From an uncultured Prevotella sp. (GTDB lineage Bacteria > Bacteroidota > Bacteroidia > Bacteroidales > Bacteroidaceae), in assembly GCA_900550365.1 (NCBI GenBank), contig URRR01000007.1, positions 1 to 64,000 on the forward strand: 64,000 nucleotides of DNA, in the 5' to 3' direction. The position numbers and the translations under genes were made by a program. The notes beneath the pieces were generated by a model. It did not search any database and was not told the origin of the DNA. It saw only the letters and a program-made list of their open reading frames with translations. This document shows, one piece after another, positions 8,318 through 17,479 of this stretch; the stretch's first letter is position 1; every line of letters starts with the position of its first letter.

Positions 8318-10021
8318 TTATTCTTCGCACACGTCGTCTTTCTTGATGTTCTGGCTTATGCGCATAGCACAGAAGTTAGGGCCGCACATCGTGCAATATT
8401 TGCCTCCTACGTGGTTAGCTGTCTTGTAATACTCAAGCGCACGCTCCGGGTCAAGGCTCAGGTTGAACTGGTCTTTCCAGCGGAACTCATAGCGGGCCTT
8501 GCTCAACGCGTTGTCACGCACCATGGCTCCGGGATGCTGCTTGGCCAGGTCGGCGGCATGTGCGGCCAGCTTATACGTTACAACTCCTACGCGTACATCG
8601 TCACGGTCAGGCAGGGCGAGATGCTCTTTCGGCGTGACATAGCACAGCATAGCCGTGCCGAGCCAGCCTATCTGGGCAGCACCGATAGCACTTGTGATGT
8701 GGTCGTAACCCGGCGCAATGTCTGTAACGAGCGGGCCGAGGGTATAGAACGGTGCGTTGTGGCACTTCTCTATCTGCCTCTGCATGTTCTCCGGAATCTT
8801 GTGCATGGGCACGTGTCCCGGACCTTCGATGAACGCCTGCACGTTCTTTGCCCACGCACGCTCTACGAGTTCGCCCATAGTGTCAAGCTCGGCAAACTGT
8901 GCGCGGTCGTTGGCATCATGTATGCTGCCGGGACGCAGACCGTCACCGAGAGATATTGCCACGTCATATTTTGCGCAGATGTCGCAGATATCGTCAAAGT
9001 GTTCGTAGAGGAAGCTCTCCTTCTGGTGCTTCTGACACCACATTGAGATAATGCTTCCGCCGCGGCTCACCATGCCTGTAACACGGTCGTCGGCCAGGTG
9101 AATGTTCTTCAGACGTATTCCGCAGTGTATCGTAAAGTAGTCAACGCCCTGCTCACACTGCTCAATCAGCGTGTCGCGGAACAGCTCCCAGGTAAGGTCC
9201 TCGGCCTTGCCGTTGACCTTTTCCATGGCCTGATACATCGGCACTGTGCCCACCGGAACCGGGCAGTTACGGATAATCCATTCACGGGTTTCGTGGATGT
9301 TGTCGCCCGTTGACAGGTCCATTAGCGTGTCACCGCCCCACTTGCAGCTCCATACGGCCTTTTCCACCTCCTCGTCGATGCCCGATGTCGTGGCTGAATT
9401 ACCTATGTTGGTATTTATCTTTACAAGGAAGTTGCGGCCGATAATCATCGGTTCGGCCTCCGGGTGGTTGATGTTGGCCGGTATCACGGCACGTCCGGCA
9501 GCCACTTCGTCGCGTACAAACTCAGGCGTTATGTGCGTTTCAATGCCCAGTTCGGCGCAGTTCATATTCTCACGTATGGCAACATACTCCATTTCCGGCG
9601 TAATGATGCCCTGCTTGGCGTAGTACATCTGGCTTACCTGGCAGCCTTCCTTAGCCCTGAGCGGCAGCGTGATGTGCTCAAAACGCAGGTGGTCGAGCGA
9701 ACGGTCGTCACGCCTCATGCGGCCGTATTCTGATGATATTTCGGCCAGGCGCTCCACTCCTCCGCGCTTCAGAATCCACGGTTCACGCATGCGCGGCAGA
9801 CCTTTCTTCACGTCGATGTCAACCGTCGGGTCGCTGTAAGGGCCGCTGGTGTCATAGATGTAGACGTCAGGATTAGGATGCTCAACGCGTTTCCCGTTTT
9901 CAACAGTAACCGTAGGCAACTGATGTACAACGCGCATGCCCACCTTGATGTCGGGATACAGTTTGCCTTTCATGTAGACCTTCTCTGATCCCGGATAAGT
10001 TATTTTTATGTTGCTTTCCAT
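8318..10021 (-). CDS. thiC: Phosphomethylpyrimidine synthase ThiC
   Basis: 567 residues. This radical-SAM enzyme converts aminoimidazole ribotide into HMP phosphate for the pyrimidine half of thiamine. Its non-canonical cluster motif CTMCGPNFC is near the C-terminus. Other strong family segments are EYVAIRENM, SLGDGLRPG, EGPGHVPMHKI and PLVTDIAPGYDHI. Length is usual for forms with the N-terminal extension. It is the second gene of the thiamine operon, 26 bp after thiDE. Confidence 0.97.
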   Translation of the reverse strand: MESNIKITYPGSEKVYMKGKLYPDIKVGMRVVHQLPTVTVENGKRVEHPNPDVYIYDTSGPYSDPTVDIDVKKGLPRMREPWILKRGGVERLAEISSEYGRMRRDDRSLDHLRFEHITLPLRAKEGCQVSQMYYAKQGIITPEMEYVAIRENMNCAELGIETHITPEFVRDEVAAGRAVIPANINHPEAEPMIIGRNFLVKINTNIGNSATTSGIDEEVEKAVWSCKWGGDTLMDLSTGDNIHETREWIIRNCPVPVGTVPMYQAMEKVNGKAEDLTWELFRDTLIEQCEQGVDYFTIHCGIRLKNIHLADDRVTGMVSRGGSIISMWCQKHQKESFLYEHFDDICDICAKYDVAISLGDGLRPGSIHDANDRAQFAELDTMGELVERAWAKNVQAFIEGPGHVPMHKIPENMQRQIEKCHNAPFYTLGPLVTDIAPGYDHITSAIGAAQIGWLGTAMLCYVTPKEHLALPDRDDVRVGVVTYKLAAHAADLAKQHPGAMVRDNALSKARYEFRWKDQFNLSLDPERALEYYKTANHVGGKYCTMCGPNFCAMRISQNIKKDDVCEE

Positions 10022-10047
10022 AAATACGTTATTGTTGTTTTATGTTT

Positions 10048-11568
10048 CTATCTTGTCAAGTCCAATGATTCTACTACTTTCCTCATCTCCTCAACGGGAT
10101 TTCCGGCACGCAGTATGCTGCCGCTGAGGGCAATCCCGGTTACGCCTGTTGCCATAATCTGCGGTATGTCATCGTTGGTGATGCCGCCGATTGCGACTAT
10201 CGGCAGACTGATGCCGTGCTCTTTCATCTGCGCCACTATTCTCTTATAGCCGTCAGCGCCGAGCATCGGGGCGAGGTTTTTCTTCGTTGTGGTGAAGCGG
10301 AACGGCCCGCAGCCGATGTAGTCGGCACCCTGTGAGGCCAGCCGCTGCACGTCTTCAAACGTGTTTGCCGTGCCGCCGATGATGAAATCACCGCCAAGTA
10401 TCCGCCGGGCCTCATTTACGGGCATGTCGTTCTTGCCGAGATGCACACCGTCAGCACCCACACGCTTCGCCAGTTCAACATGGTCGTCAATGATAAACAC
10501 CGCCCCATGACGCCTGCATTCAGGCAGAATGCGCCGCGCCATGTCCTCTATTTCGGCTTCGTCAGCGTCCTTCATGCGCAACTGTATCCAGCGGCAACCA
10601 CCCTTGAGGGCTAACATTGCCGAGTCGAAATAAGTGTATTTGTCAGTGAAATGAGTTATAAACTGCAGTCGGGCAGCCTTATACCGTTCTGATGAAGGCG
10701 TTAGAAGATTGCCTTTATCATATTTAAATTTATAGGAATATCGTCTTATCAGACTGCCAGTCTCACCTTCGTCAGTCTTATAAAAATGACATACGGGGCC
10801 GTGACCTTCGCCTACTTTCACGTCAGCACCTGCTCTAAGAGCCTCCGTAAGGTAACGTTTTGCCGAGCTGACAGCCTCCTCCATGCCCATTCCGCGTGCC
10901 AGCAGGGCGGCTATTGCCGATGATAGAGTGCAGCCCGTGCCGTGAGTGTTCACCGTGTCAACGGTCTCTGCGGCCAGTTCTGTGCGCCTTACGCCGTCAT
11001 TGCCGTTGATGTAAAGATAGTCGGTCTTTGTCTTTCCTTCGGCATGTCCGCCCTTGATGAGCAAGGCCTTGACACCGAGTCGCAGTATGGCTTGTGCCGC
11101 CTCGTCCACAGAACTGTCAGTTCCGGCCAGTGTCCAGGCCTCGGGAAGGTTTGGCGTAACAATGTCAGCCATGGGCAGCAGACGCTCTTTCATCACGCTG
11201 AGGGCGTCGGCCTGCATCAGCGCACAGCCGCTTGTAGACACCATTACGGGGTCGACAACGAGATATTCCGGTCTGTATTCAGTCAGCGCACGCACTATGG
11301 CGTCAAGTGTGGCAGCGTCGTTCACCATGCCGATTTTCACCGCGTCGGGGTGTATGTCCTCCATTACGGCTACAATCTGGTCGTAAACCACCTGCGGAGG
11401 CAGGGCATGAACATATTTCACTTTTACCGTGTTCTGCACCGTTACGGCCGTTATCGCCGTGGCACCGTAGACGCCCAGGGCCGAGAACGTCTTGAGGTCG
11501 GCCTGCAGTCCGGCGCCGCCCGAGGGGTCAGAGCCTGCAATGGTCAATGCTGATACATATCTTTTCAT
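10048..11568 (-). CDS. thiDE: ThiD-ThiE fusion: HMP(-P) kinase / thiamine phosphate synthase
   Basis: 506 residues from the ATG at 11568 (MKRYVSALTIAGSDPSGG); a TTG two codons upstream is not needed. Residues 1 to about 265 are ThiD: AGSDPSGGAGLQADLKTF, the DPVMVSTSG segment, and the GTGCTLSSAIAA anion hole and catalytic region. About 295-506 is ThiE: QLRMKDADE, FIIDDHVELAKRVGADGVHL, the IIGGTANT region and AIGGIT. A linker of about 30 residues joins them. One protein thus phosphorylates HMP twice and couples it to the thiazole. First gene of the operon; a TPP riboswitch lies about 100 bp upstream. Confidence 0.95.
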   Translation of the reverse strand: MKRYVSALTIAGSDPSGGAGLQADLKTFSALGVYGATAITAVTVQNTVKVKYVHALPPQVVYDQIVAVMEDIHPDAVKIGMVNDAATLDAIVRALTEYRPEYLVVDPVMVSTSGCALMQADALSVMKERLLPMADIVTPNLPEAWTLAGTDSSVDEAAQAILRLGVKALLIKGGHAEGKTKTDYLYINGNDGVRRTELAAETVDTVNTHGTGCTLSSAIAALLARGMGMEEAVSSAKRYLTEALRAGADVKVGEGHGPVCHFYKTDEGETGSLIRRYSYKFKYDKGNLLTPSSERYKAARLQFITHFTDKYTYFDSAMLALKGGCRWIQLRMKDADEAEIEDMARRILPECRRHGAVFIIDDHVELAKRVGADGVHLGKNDMPVNEARRILGGDFIIGGTANTFEDVQRLASQGADYIGCGPFRFTTTKKNLAPMLGADGYKRIVAQMKEHGISLPIVAIGGITNDDIPQIMATGVTGIALSGSILRAGNPVEEMRKVVESLDLTR

Positions 11569-11671
11569 CGTCAAACAGCTTGTTTATGAAATAAAGATGT
11601 ACCGGAAAGGAAGTGTTACGTACCTTAAATATAATGTACGTGCGCCTGTAAGCGCGTAAGCAAGAATGTCA

Positions 11672-11764
11672 CCAAAAATTCCCAGCGTCGGCATTATCCG
11701 TACTGGTGCAATGTGTATCATCTCAGCCTTTGGCAGCACTGCGCTGCCGGCACCACCTTTTTAG
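11672..11764 (-). promoter_or_regulatory. TPP riboswitch (THI element)
   Basis: Read on the minus strand, the segment contains the conserved GGCTGAGAT of the pyrimidine-sensor arm and GGATAATGCCGACGCTGGGA of the pyrophosphate arm, as in known THI elements. CTAAAAA (11764-11758) and TTTTTGG (11678-11672) close helix P1. It begins just after the promoter and lies about 100 nt before thiDE. Downstream to the start codon there is an ACGTAC...GTACGT hairpin (about 11617-11640) but no U-tract, so control of translation is more likely than termination. Confidence 0.92.
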
Positions 11765-11771
11765 TACGATG

Positions 11772-11803
11772 CAAAGATAACGTTTTGCATTTGAACGGCA
11801 AAA
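11772..11803 (-). promoter_or_regulatory. Promoter of the thiamine operon
   Basis: On the minus strand TTTTG (11803-11799), 19 bp, TATCTTTG (11779-11772). Transcription would start almost exactly at the first base of the riboswitch. Confidence 0.78.
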
Positions 11804-11830
11804 CTTTTCAGCAATTTTATTAATTAATTC

Positions 11831-12029
11831 AGCAGACAAGAAACAAGAGACAAGCAGACAAGGAGATTTGCTTGAGAAATTAAGAATTAAGAAACAAGAG
11901 TTAAGAATTAAGGAACAATGCAAATCTCCTTGTCTGCTTGTCTCTTGTGTCTTGTTTGCTGACAAGGCTAACGGCTTTAACTTCTAACGAGCGAAGCGAG
12001 TGATAACTTCTATAACTTCTCTAACTTCT
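11831..12029. repeat. Composite intergenic repeat, copy 1 (GACAAG module plus CTTCTAACGAGCG module)
   Basis: GCAGACAAG...CAAGGAGATTTGC (11831-11871) is repeated in inverse orientation at 11920-11966, around a spacer of AATTAAGAATTAAG words. It is followed by GGCTTTAACTTCTAACGAGC and AGTGATAACTTC with CTATAACTTCTCTAACTTCT at the end (about 11970-12029). Related mosaics occur near 19.7, 21.2, 29.7, 53.7, 59.8 and 63.4 kb. This copy fills the divergent gap between the thiamine operon and pyrK. No coding capacity is seen. Confidence 0.8.
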
Positions 12030-12030
12030 T

Positions 12031-12145
12031 TTCAATATGTGGCCTTTTAGCCTTCAAAAGGCCACATATTGAAAGCCAAAAGACCGTCTTTTGCACGCTA
12101 AAAGACGGCCTTTTGCAACGCCCCTGATAATCAGGCAGTTACAAG
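12031..12145. repeat. Hairpin repeat cluster A1 (AAAAGACGGCCTTTT family)
   Basis: It starts with a perfect 18-bp inverted repeat (TTCAATATGTGGCCTTTT, 12031-12048, with 12056-12073), then units AAAAGACCGTCTTTT and AAAAGACGGCCTTTT, and ends with a TGATAATCAGGCAGTTAC tail that recurs in other clusters. It lies directly after composite repeat 1, upstream of pyrK. Confidence 0.85.
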
Positions 12146-12291
12146 AGGGTAAAAGATTGCGTGGAACGCAGGCTGGAAATGTGTTGCAGAAGATGAGTTT
12201 ACGGGGCAAGACTGACACTGTGCATTGCTGTTTTTTATACAAAAATCCAACTACATAGGCCTTCCGTGGCACAGGTTTCAAGTATATTTTG

Positions 12292-12299
12292 TACCTTTG
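12292..12299 (+). promoter_or_regulatory. -7 element upstream of pyrKD
   Basis: TACCTTTG fits the Bacteroidota -7 consensus. The -33 element is not convincing. The start codon of pyrK is 72 bp downstream. Confidence 0.5.
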
Positions 12300-12370
12300 C
12301 GGCAGATATGCCGCCGTGCGTCCGGCCGTTGACCGTTAGGCGCAGGCATAATAAAAGAAAACTTATCCAG

Positions 12371-13147
12371 ATGAAAAAATACGTTTCTGACTTAAAGGTC
12401 GTGTCCGTAGAGCATATTAACGACAAGTATGTTCTTATCAGACTGACGCAGGACAAGCCACTGCCCGAGATTCTGCCGGGCCAGTTTGTTGAGGTCAGGG
12501 TTGACGGTTCGCCGTCTACTTTCCTGCGCCGTCCTATCTCGGTAAACTTTGTTGATTATGACGCCAACCAGCTTTGGCTGCTCGTTGCGGCCATTGGCGA
12601 CGGCACGCGCCGCCTTGCCTGCCTTAAGTCGGGCGACGTGCTCAACTGCATGTTTCCGCTCGGCAACAGCTTTACGATGTCAGAAGGCGGAGATGAAAAG
12701 GTGCTTCTGGTAGGCGGAGGCGTGGGAGTGGCGCCGCTGCTCTATTTCGGCAAGTGTCTTAACGGCATAGGCTGCCGTCCCGTTTTCCTGCTCGGCGCGC
12801 GCTCAAAGAGCGACCTGCTGATGCTTGACGAGTTTGAGAAGTACGGCGACGTATGCGTAACCACCGAGGACGGAACGGCCGGCGAGCGCGGATTTGTTAC
12901 CAACCATTCGGTTCTTGACAGCGTAAGGTTTGACAGGATATATACCTGCGGCCCCAAGCCGATGATGGTTGCCGTGGCAAAATATGCTAAGGCGCGTGGT
13001 GTTGAGTGTGAAGTGTCTCTTGAGAATATGATGGCCTGCGGCCTCGGAGCCTGTCTCTGCTGCGTGGAGAAGACAACTGAGGGCAATCTGTGTGTATGCA
13101 AGGAAGGTCCTGTAATGAACATAAAGAAACTATTATGGCAGATTTAA
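12371..13147 (+). CDS. pyrK: Dihydroorotate dehydrogenase B, electron transfer subunit
   Basis: 258 residues from the ATG at 12371 (MKKYVSDLKVVSV). The longer open frame upstream overlaps the promoter and is not used. It has the FAD motif RRPISV, the NAD-binding GGGVGVAPLLYFG, and C-terminal cysteines in CGLGACLCC and LCVCKEGP for a [2Fe-2S] cluster. It passes electrons from the PyrD flavin to NAD in pyrimidine synthesis. Its end overlaps the pyrD start by 13 bp, so the two are translationally coupled. Confidence 0.94.
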   Translation: MKKYVSDLKVVSVEHINDKYVLIRLTQDKPLPEILPGQFVEVRVDGSPSTFLRRPISVNFVDYDANQLWLLVAAIGDGTRRLACLKSGDVLNCMFPLGNSFTMSEGGDEKVLLVGGGVGVAPLLYFGKCLNGIGCRPVFLLGARSKSDLLMLDEFEKYGDVCVTTEDGTAGERGFVTNHSVLDSVRFDRIYTCGPKPMMVAVAKYAKARGVECEVSLENMMACGLGACLCCVEKTTEGNLCVCKEGPVMNIKKLLWQI

Positions 13148-14043
13148 GCGTAGAGATAAAGGATTTGCGGTTGAAGAATCCGGTAATGACCGCGTCGGGA
13201 ACGTTCGGCTACGGGCCTGAGTTTGCTGACTTTGTACCGCTCGAAGGCATAGGAGGCATTATCGTTAAGGGCACCACCCTGAAGCCGCGTGAGGGCAATG
13301 ATTACCCCCGTATGGTTGAGACGGCGTCAGGAATGCTTAACTGTGTGGGGCTGCAGAACAAGGGTGTGGACTACTTTTGCGAGCATATTTATCCCCAACT
13401 GAAGGACATCGATACTAATTTCATCGTCAACGTAAGCGGCTCTTCGCCTGAAGATTATGCCGAGTGTGCCGCCCGCATAGCCGGGCTTGACCGTATTCCG
13501 GCAATAGAACTGAACATCTCGTGCCCCAATGTGAAGGACGGCGGCATGGCGTTCGGCGTCACTTGTGCCGGTGCTTCGAGCGTGGTTAAGGCCGTGAGGG
13601 CGCGTTATCCCAAGACGCTTATCGTAAAGCTCTCGCCCAATGTCACTGACATTGCCGAGATAGCACGTGCCGTTGAGGCTGAGGGAGCTGACAGTGTGTC
13701 GCTCATAAACACGCTTATGGGCATGGCAATAGACATTGAGAAGCGCCGCCCCATGCTGAGTATCGGCACGGGAGGACTTAGCGGCCCGGCCGTGAAACCT
13801 GTCGCCCTGCGCATGGTATGGCAGGTGGCAAAGGCCGTTAAGATACCCGTTGTGGGTCTTGGAGGCATCTGTAACGCACGCGACGCGATAGAGTTCATCA
13901 TGGCGGGAGCTACGGCCATAGAGATAGGTACGGCCAATTTCCTTGACCCGGAAGTAACGATAAAGGTGCGTGACGGCATAAACGAGTGGCTTGACAGCCA
14001 TGGATGCAAGTCTGTAAAGGAAATTATCGGTGCTTTATCATAA
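13135..14043 (+). CDS. pyrD: Dihydroorotate dehydrogenase B, catalytic subunit
   Basis: 302 residues from the ATG at 13135 (MADLSVEIKDLRLKNPVMTA), which overlaps pyrK. Type 1B features: the catalytic cysteine in ELNISCPNVKDGG, the FMN region KLSPNVTD, the SLINTLMGMAID segment, and VVGLGGICNARDAIEFIMAG for phosphate binding. It oxidises dihydroorotate to orotate; the partner is PyrK encoded just upstream. Confidence 0.95.
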   Translation: MADLSVEIKDLRLKNPVMTASGTFGYGPEFADFVPLEGIGGIIVKGTTLKPREGNDYPRMVETASGMLNCVGLQNKGVDYFCEHIYPQLKDIDTNFIVNVSGSSPEDYAECAARIAGLDRIPAIELNISCPNVKDGGMAFGVTCAGASSVVKAVRARYPKTLIVKLSPNVTDIAEIARAVEAEGADSVSLINTLMGMAIDIEKRRPMLSIGTGGLSGPAVKPVALRMVWQVAKAVKIPVVGLGGICNARDAIEFIMAGATAIEIGTANFLDPEVTIKVRDGINEWLDSHGCKSVKEIIGALS

Positions 14044-14061
14044 TCAGATTATAGCGAAAAT

Positions 14062-14094
14062 AAAAGGCGGATACCTGACAGGTATCCGCCTTTT
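14062..14094. terminator. Bidirectional terminator between pyrD and the TraB/GumN gene
   Basis: AAAAGGCGGATACCT pairs perfectly with AGGTATCCGCCTTTT around a short loop. The T/A ends serve both convergent genes. Confidence 0.9.
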
Positions 14095-14112
14095 GTATGT
14101 CTGAAGGTCGTT

Positions 14113-15015
14113 TTATTTCACGCCTTCAACGGTGTATCCTGCCTTCTTCAGCAGTGTCAGCACACCCTTTTCGCCGGGCAGGTGGCCTGCGCCTACGGCA
14201 AAGAACGTGGGCTTCTGCTTCATTATCTCAGGCATCTGCTTAATCCACTCGGCGTTGCGGTTGTATATCAGCACGTCTTTCTCTTCCGGAGTGCCGTCGC
14301 AAGTGTTGTTCATTTTTGCGTCCATGGCCTTCTCTATGCCGTCAAGGTCTTGTGAGAAAAAGGCCTTTACGACGTTTTCTGTCTGTTCTTCGGTGAACTC
14401 AAGGTTGTCAGCCATGCACAGCAGAAGCTCCTTCTGACGCTCCATGGTTGTGCTTTTAAATAATGTATTAATCTGAAAATCAACGGTTTCTAATCCACCA
14501 ACGGTCTTGCCTTTAGCTGCGGCTTCTTTCTGGAAGTAGCCGTCAAAGGTCTCAGCCGGGTTGAATCCGCTGTGATTCTTAAGATAAAGAAGCAGGCTGA
14601 GCTGTGTCTGCAGAGCCTGGGGAGACAGTTTACCGAACTGCTGAGCAACCATCGGATTGGTCATGTCAACGCCCAAAATATTCTTAAGCATGGCGTTGAT
14701 GCGTGTCATTTCGTCGGCAGTAAACAGCTTGTCGAGCGTCTGTCCGTCAGGCAGCATCATGGCAGCCTGCATCTTTGCCATGTTCTCTGGCGATGTCATG
14801 TCGGTCATTACTATCTCTCCGTAGACCTGGCTTGTCTGTTCCATTGCCTCTTTCAGACCATTGATGCTGTCCGTAAATGACACTGGTGCAAGGTGATACG
14901 TGCCGATGATGTACGAGGGTTGTTGCAGTCCGTTGCCTGAAATCTTCCATAATAGCTGGGCGTTGGCGCCCATTGCCACGATGAGAAGCAGCAGAGCAGA
15001 GATTAATTTCTTCAT
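14113..15015 (-). CDS. TraB/GumN family secreted protein
   Basis: 300 residues with a signal peptide (MKKLISALLLLIVAMGANAQ, cleavage likely after ANA). Family hallmarks are the N-terminal GTYHLAP, a central GGLETVDFQ and the C-terminal AVGAGHLPGEKGV. The two GxxH motifs are as in the TraB/Tiki metalloprotease-like fold, so a periplasmic peptidase is possible but not proven. It is monocistronic; a TACTTTTG element (15070-15077, minus) with CAAA (TTTG on the minus strand) 20 bp further upstream is the likely promoter. Confidence 0.88.
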   Translation of the reverse strand: MKKLISALLLLIVAMGANAQLLWKISGNGLQQPSYIIGTYHLAPVSFTDSINGLKEAMEQTSQVYGEIVMTDMTSPENMAKMQAAMMLPDGQTLDKLFTADEMTRINAMLKNILGVDMTNPMVAQQFGKLSPQALQTQLSLLLYLKNHSGFNPAETFDGYFQKEAAAKGKTVGGLETVDFQINTLFKSTTMERQKELLLCMADNLEFTEEQTENVVKAFFSQDLDGIEKAMDAKMNNTCDGTPEEKDVLIYNRNAEWIKQMPEIMKQKPTFFAVGAGHLPGEKGVLTLLKKAGYTVEGVK

Positions 15016-15253
15016 AAATTGTTCTTTTTAGATGTTTTGTTGGTATTTAAATAAGTTCTCAAAGTGTTGCAAAAGTACGTTTTTGACATAACAAAAGCAA
15101 ATGAATTTTGTTTTTTTGCATATTAACACATAATTTAACTCATGGCAGGCAGATTGTCCAAAGGTAGCCCCGCGTTGTCATGAATATGTCTGAAGAATGA
15201 AGCTCTTGTTGTTTAATGCGTCATATATGGTTGCCAACAATACATTAATTTAT

Positions 15254-15350
15254 ATAAAAAAGAGAGCGGCCAATTGACCGCTCTCAACCAACACAAAAAC
15301 TAAACTAGACTTAATTAGACTTATTCAAGATTTTCGCAAACCCCGAATCG
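15254..15350 (-). ncRNA. Candidate small RNA of about 97 nt between aroC and the TraB/GumN gene
   Basis: The segment has its own strong promoter and ends in a strong terminator hairpin, GAGAGCGG (15285-15278 on the minus strand) with CCGCTCTC (15269-15262), followed by six U. The transcript would run from about 15350 to about 15254. It contains no ORF of note; its middle is AT-rich with a repeated GTCTA word (GTCTAATTAAGTCTAG). It does not resemble SRP, 6S, tmRNA or RNase P RNA. It could instead be a leader with a terminator, but the next gene on this strand starts about 240 bp further on with its own promoter. Confidence 0.6.
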
Positions 15351-15356
15351 TCAATG

Positions 15357-15387
15357 CAAATATACTACTTTTATTTTGTAACGCCAA
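15357..15387 (-). promoter_or_regulatory. Promoter of the candidate small RNA
   Basis: On the minus strand TTG (15387-15385), 20 bp, TATATTTG (15364-15357). It lies downstream of the aroC stop codon and far from any coding start. Confidence 0.75.
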
Positions 15388-15425
15388 GATATATTTGTTT
15401 TTTCTACACTTTTTGCGTTAAAAAA

Positions 15426-16502
15426 TTATATTTTTGATGATTTATTCAGTAAATACTCGTCAAATATGGTCATAGCGGCCATTGCCTCAACGATTGGCAC
15501 CGCTCTTGGCAGTACGCACGGGTCATGTCGTCCGCGTGCTTTAAGCGTTGTCTCATTACCGTCAATATCTACTGTGGGTTGTTCTTTCAAGAGTGTTGCC
15601 ACGGGCTTGAAAGCCAGGCGGAAGTATATGTCTTCCCCGTTGCTTATACCTCCCTGAATACCTCCGCTGCGGTTTGTCAAGGTGGCAATATGGCCATCTC
15701 GGTTTACGAAAATGTCGTTGGCGTCGCTTCCGCGCATGCCTGTCAGCGAGAATCCGGCTCCAAATTCAATGCCTTTTACAGCGTTGATGCTGAGCATCGC
15801 ATAACCTAATGCAGCATGAAGCTTGTCAAACTCAGGCTCGCCAAGTCCTGCGGGGCAGCCTTGAATGACGCATGTTATCGTGCCGCCGACCGTATCTCCC
15901 TCGGCTTTTACCCTTTTAATAAGCTGTATCATGGCTTCGGCTTTCTCCGTGTCGGGGCATCTTACAATGTTATCCTCGATGTTCGCCAGGTCATATTTAC
16001 GGTAATCGTTGTCAAGGGAGATATTTCCGACCTGTGACGTGTAGGCTTTTACGCTTATGCCAAGCTGTCTGAGAGCGAGCTTGGCCACGGCTCCGGCCAC
16101 GCATCGGCTTATCGTCACGCGTGCCGATGAGCGTCCGCCGCCACGGTGGTCACGCACTCCGTACTTGGCGGTGTATGTAAAGTCAGCGTGTGACGGGCGG
16201 AAAACGCCGCGCATATTGTCATAATCGGATGAGCGCTGGTTGGTGTTCCTTACGATAAAACCTATCGGGCATCCCGTTGACTTGTCTTCAAACACTCCGC
16301 TCAACAGTTCTACCCGGTCACTCTCATGGCGGTCGGTGGTGATAGAACTTTGGCCCGGTTTACGGCGGTCAAGCTCTGCTTGAATGAAATCAAGGTCGAT
16401 ATCAATGCCGGCAGGGCAGCCGTCAATCACGCCGCCTACGGCTTCGCCGTGGCTTTCACCGAACGTTGTAAGGCGGAAAAGGTGGCCGAAAGTGTTGCGC
16501 AT
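15426..16502 (-). CDS. aroC: Chorismate synthase
   Basis: 358 residues, full length. Signatures are GESHGEAVGGVIDGCPAG near the N-terminus, RPSHADFTYTAKYG, the GGGRSSAR segment, and GGIQGGISNGEDI. It removes phosphate from EPSP to make chorismate, using reduced FMN. It is the only shikimate gene here, about 19 kb from the Phe/Tyr operon that uses its product. It lies 56 bp downstream of slyD on the same strand and may share its transcript. Confidence 0.97.
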   Translation of the reverse strand: MRNTFGHLFRLTTFGESHGEAVGGVIDGCPAGIDIDLDFIQAELDRRKPGQSSITTDRHESDRVELLSGVFEDKSTGCPIGFIVRNTNQRSSDYDNMRGVFRPSHADFTYTAKYGVRDHRGGGRSSARVTISRCVAGAVAKLALRQLGISVKAYTSQVGNISLDNDYRKYDLANIEDNIVRCPDTEKAEAMIQLIKRVKAEGDTVGGTITCVIQGCPAGLGEPEFDKLHAALGYAMLSINAVKGIEFGAGFSLTGMRGSDANDIFVNRDGHIATLTNRSGGIQGGISNGEDIYFRLAFKPVATLLKEQPTVDIDGNETTLKARGRHDPCVLPRAVPIVEAMAAMTIFDEYLLNKSSKI

Positions 16503-16558
16503 TATACCTTATTTATTATTATTAATGAGTAAAACAAGCCCGTACAGGCCCAGTGACA

Positions 16559-17197
16559 TCAGTCCTTATGGCAGCATCCGCCTTCGTGGTCGTGGTGATG
16601 ATGACCGCAGCATCCGCCTTCATGATGATGGCCTTCACATCCTCCTTCGCCATGATGGCAGCAACCTTCGCCCTCACCGTGGTGTCCGCAGCAGCAGCCT
16701 TCACCGCTCATGCGGTTGATGAGGCCCTGTATCTCTTCGTTGGTTGCCTCGCGAGATTCTACGACATGCCCCTTGAAGTTAAGCGTCTTGCCTGCCAACG
16801 GGTGGTTAAGGTCAATCTTCACCTTGTCGTCACTTATCGCGAGCACACGCCCAAGGAATCTGTTGCCGTCCTCGTTCTGCAACGGCACGATGGCGTCTTT
16901 GTAAATATTGTCATGGTCAAAGTGGCCGTTGATGCAGAAGATGTTCTTGTCCAGGTCAAGCACATGCTCCTGCTCATAGTCTCCGTAGGCATCGTCTTTC
17001 TGAAGAGTGAAGTCAAATTCGGCACCGGTCTCAAGTCCGGCGATTTCTTTCTCGAATGCATCAAGAGTTATTCCGTATCCGCTTATGAACTGGAACGGTT
17101 GTTTGTCAGTTGCTTCTTCAACGAGTTTGCTCTCTCCGTTGTCAACGGTGTACAGTTTGTAAGCCACCGCGATGTATTTGTTAAGATTGTTTTCCAT
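16559..17197 (-). CDS. slyD: FKBP-type peptidyl-prolyl isomerase SlyD with metal-binding tail
   Basis: 212 residues from MENNLNKYIAVAYKLY; an in-frame start 30 bp upstream is less likely. The FKBP domain (FISGYGITLDAFEKEIAGL) is split by an IF insert (about 75-130), followed by GKTLNFKGHVVESREATNEE, the SlyD pattern. The last 45 residues are almost only Cys, His, Gly and Glu (GCCCGHHGEGEGCCHH, HHHHDHEGGCCHKD), a nickel/zinc/copper-binding tail as in E. coli SlyD. Roles in folding and metal delivery are known for the family. Confidence 0.93.
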   Translation of the reverse strand: MENNLNKYIAVAYKLYTVDNGESKLVEEATDKQPFQFISGYGITLDAFEKEIAGLETGAEFDFTLQKDDAYGDYEQEHVLDLDKNIFCINGHFDHDNIYKDAIVPLQNEDGNRFLGRVLAISDDKVKIDLNHPLAGKTLNFKGHVVESREATNEEIQGLINRMSGEGCCCGHHGEGEGCCHHGEGGCEGHHHEGGCCGHHHHDHEGGCCHKD

Positions 17198-17479
17198 TTT
17201 CTTTTTGTTGATTGTTTTTATGTGCAAAAGTATGCAATTTTTCCGAGAAAGGCGTTCGTCACGGTGAAGAATTTTGCTTTTTCATGGCGTTATGGCTGAT
17301 ATTGAGGACGTTTGTTCTTTGTTGTTATGAAAAATCCTTATATTTGCCAATGCTTATACACGAATGGCTTTGCCTTCCGTAAGAAGGCGGGCTGACAGAC
17401 CTGTTACGCTGAATCTAATAACATAATGCCGCCGTCAATGCTTCTGTATGAGGCCGGCGGAGCAAAACCTGAATCAATA

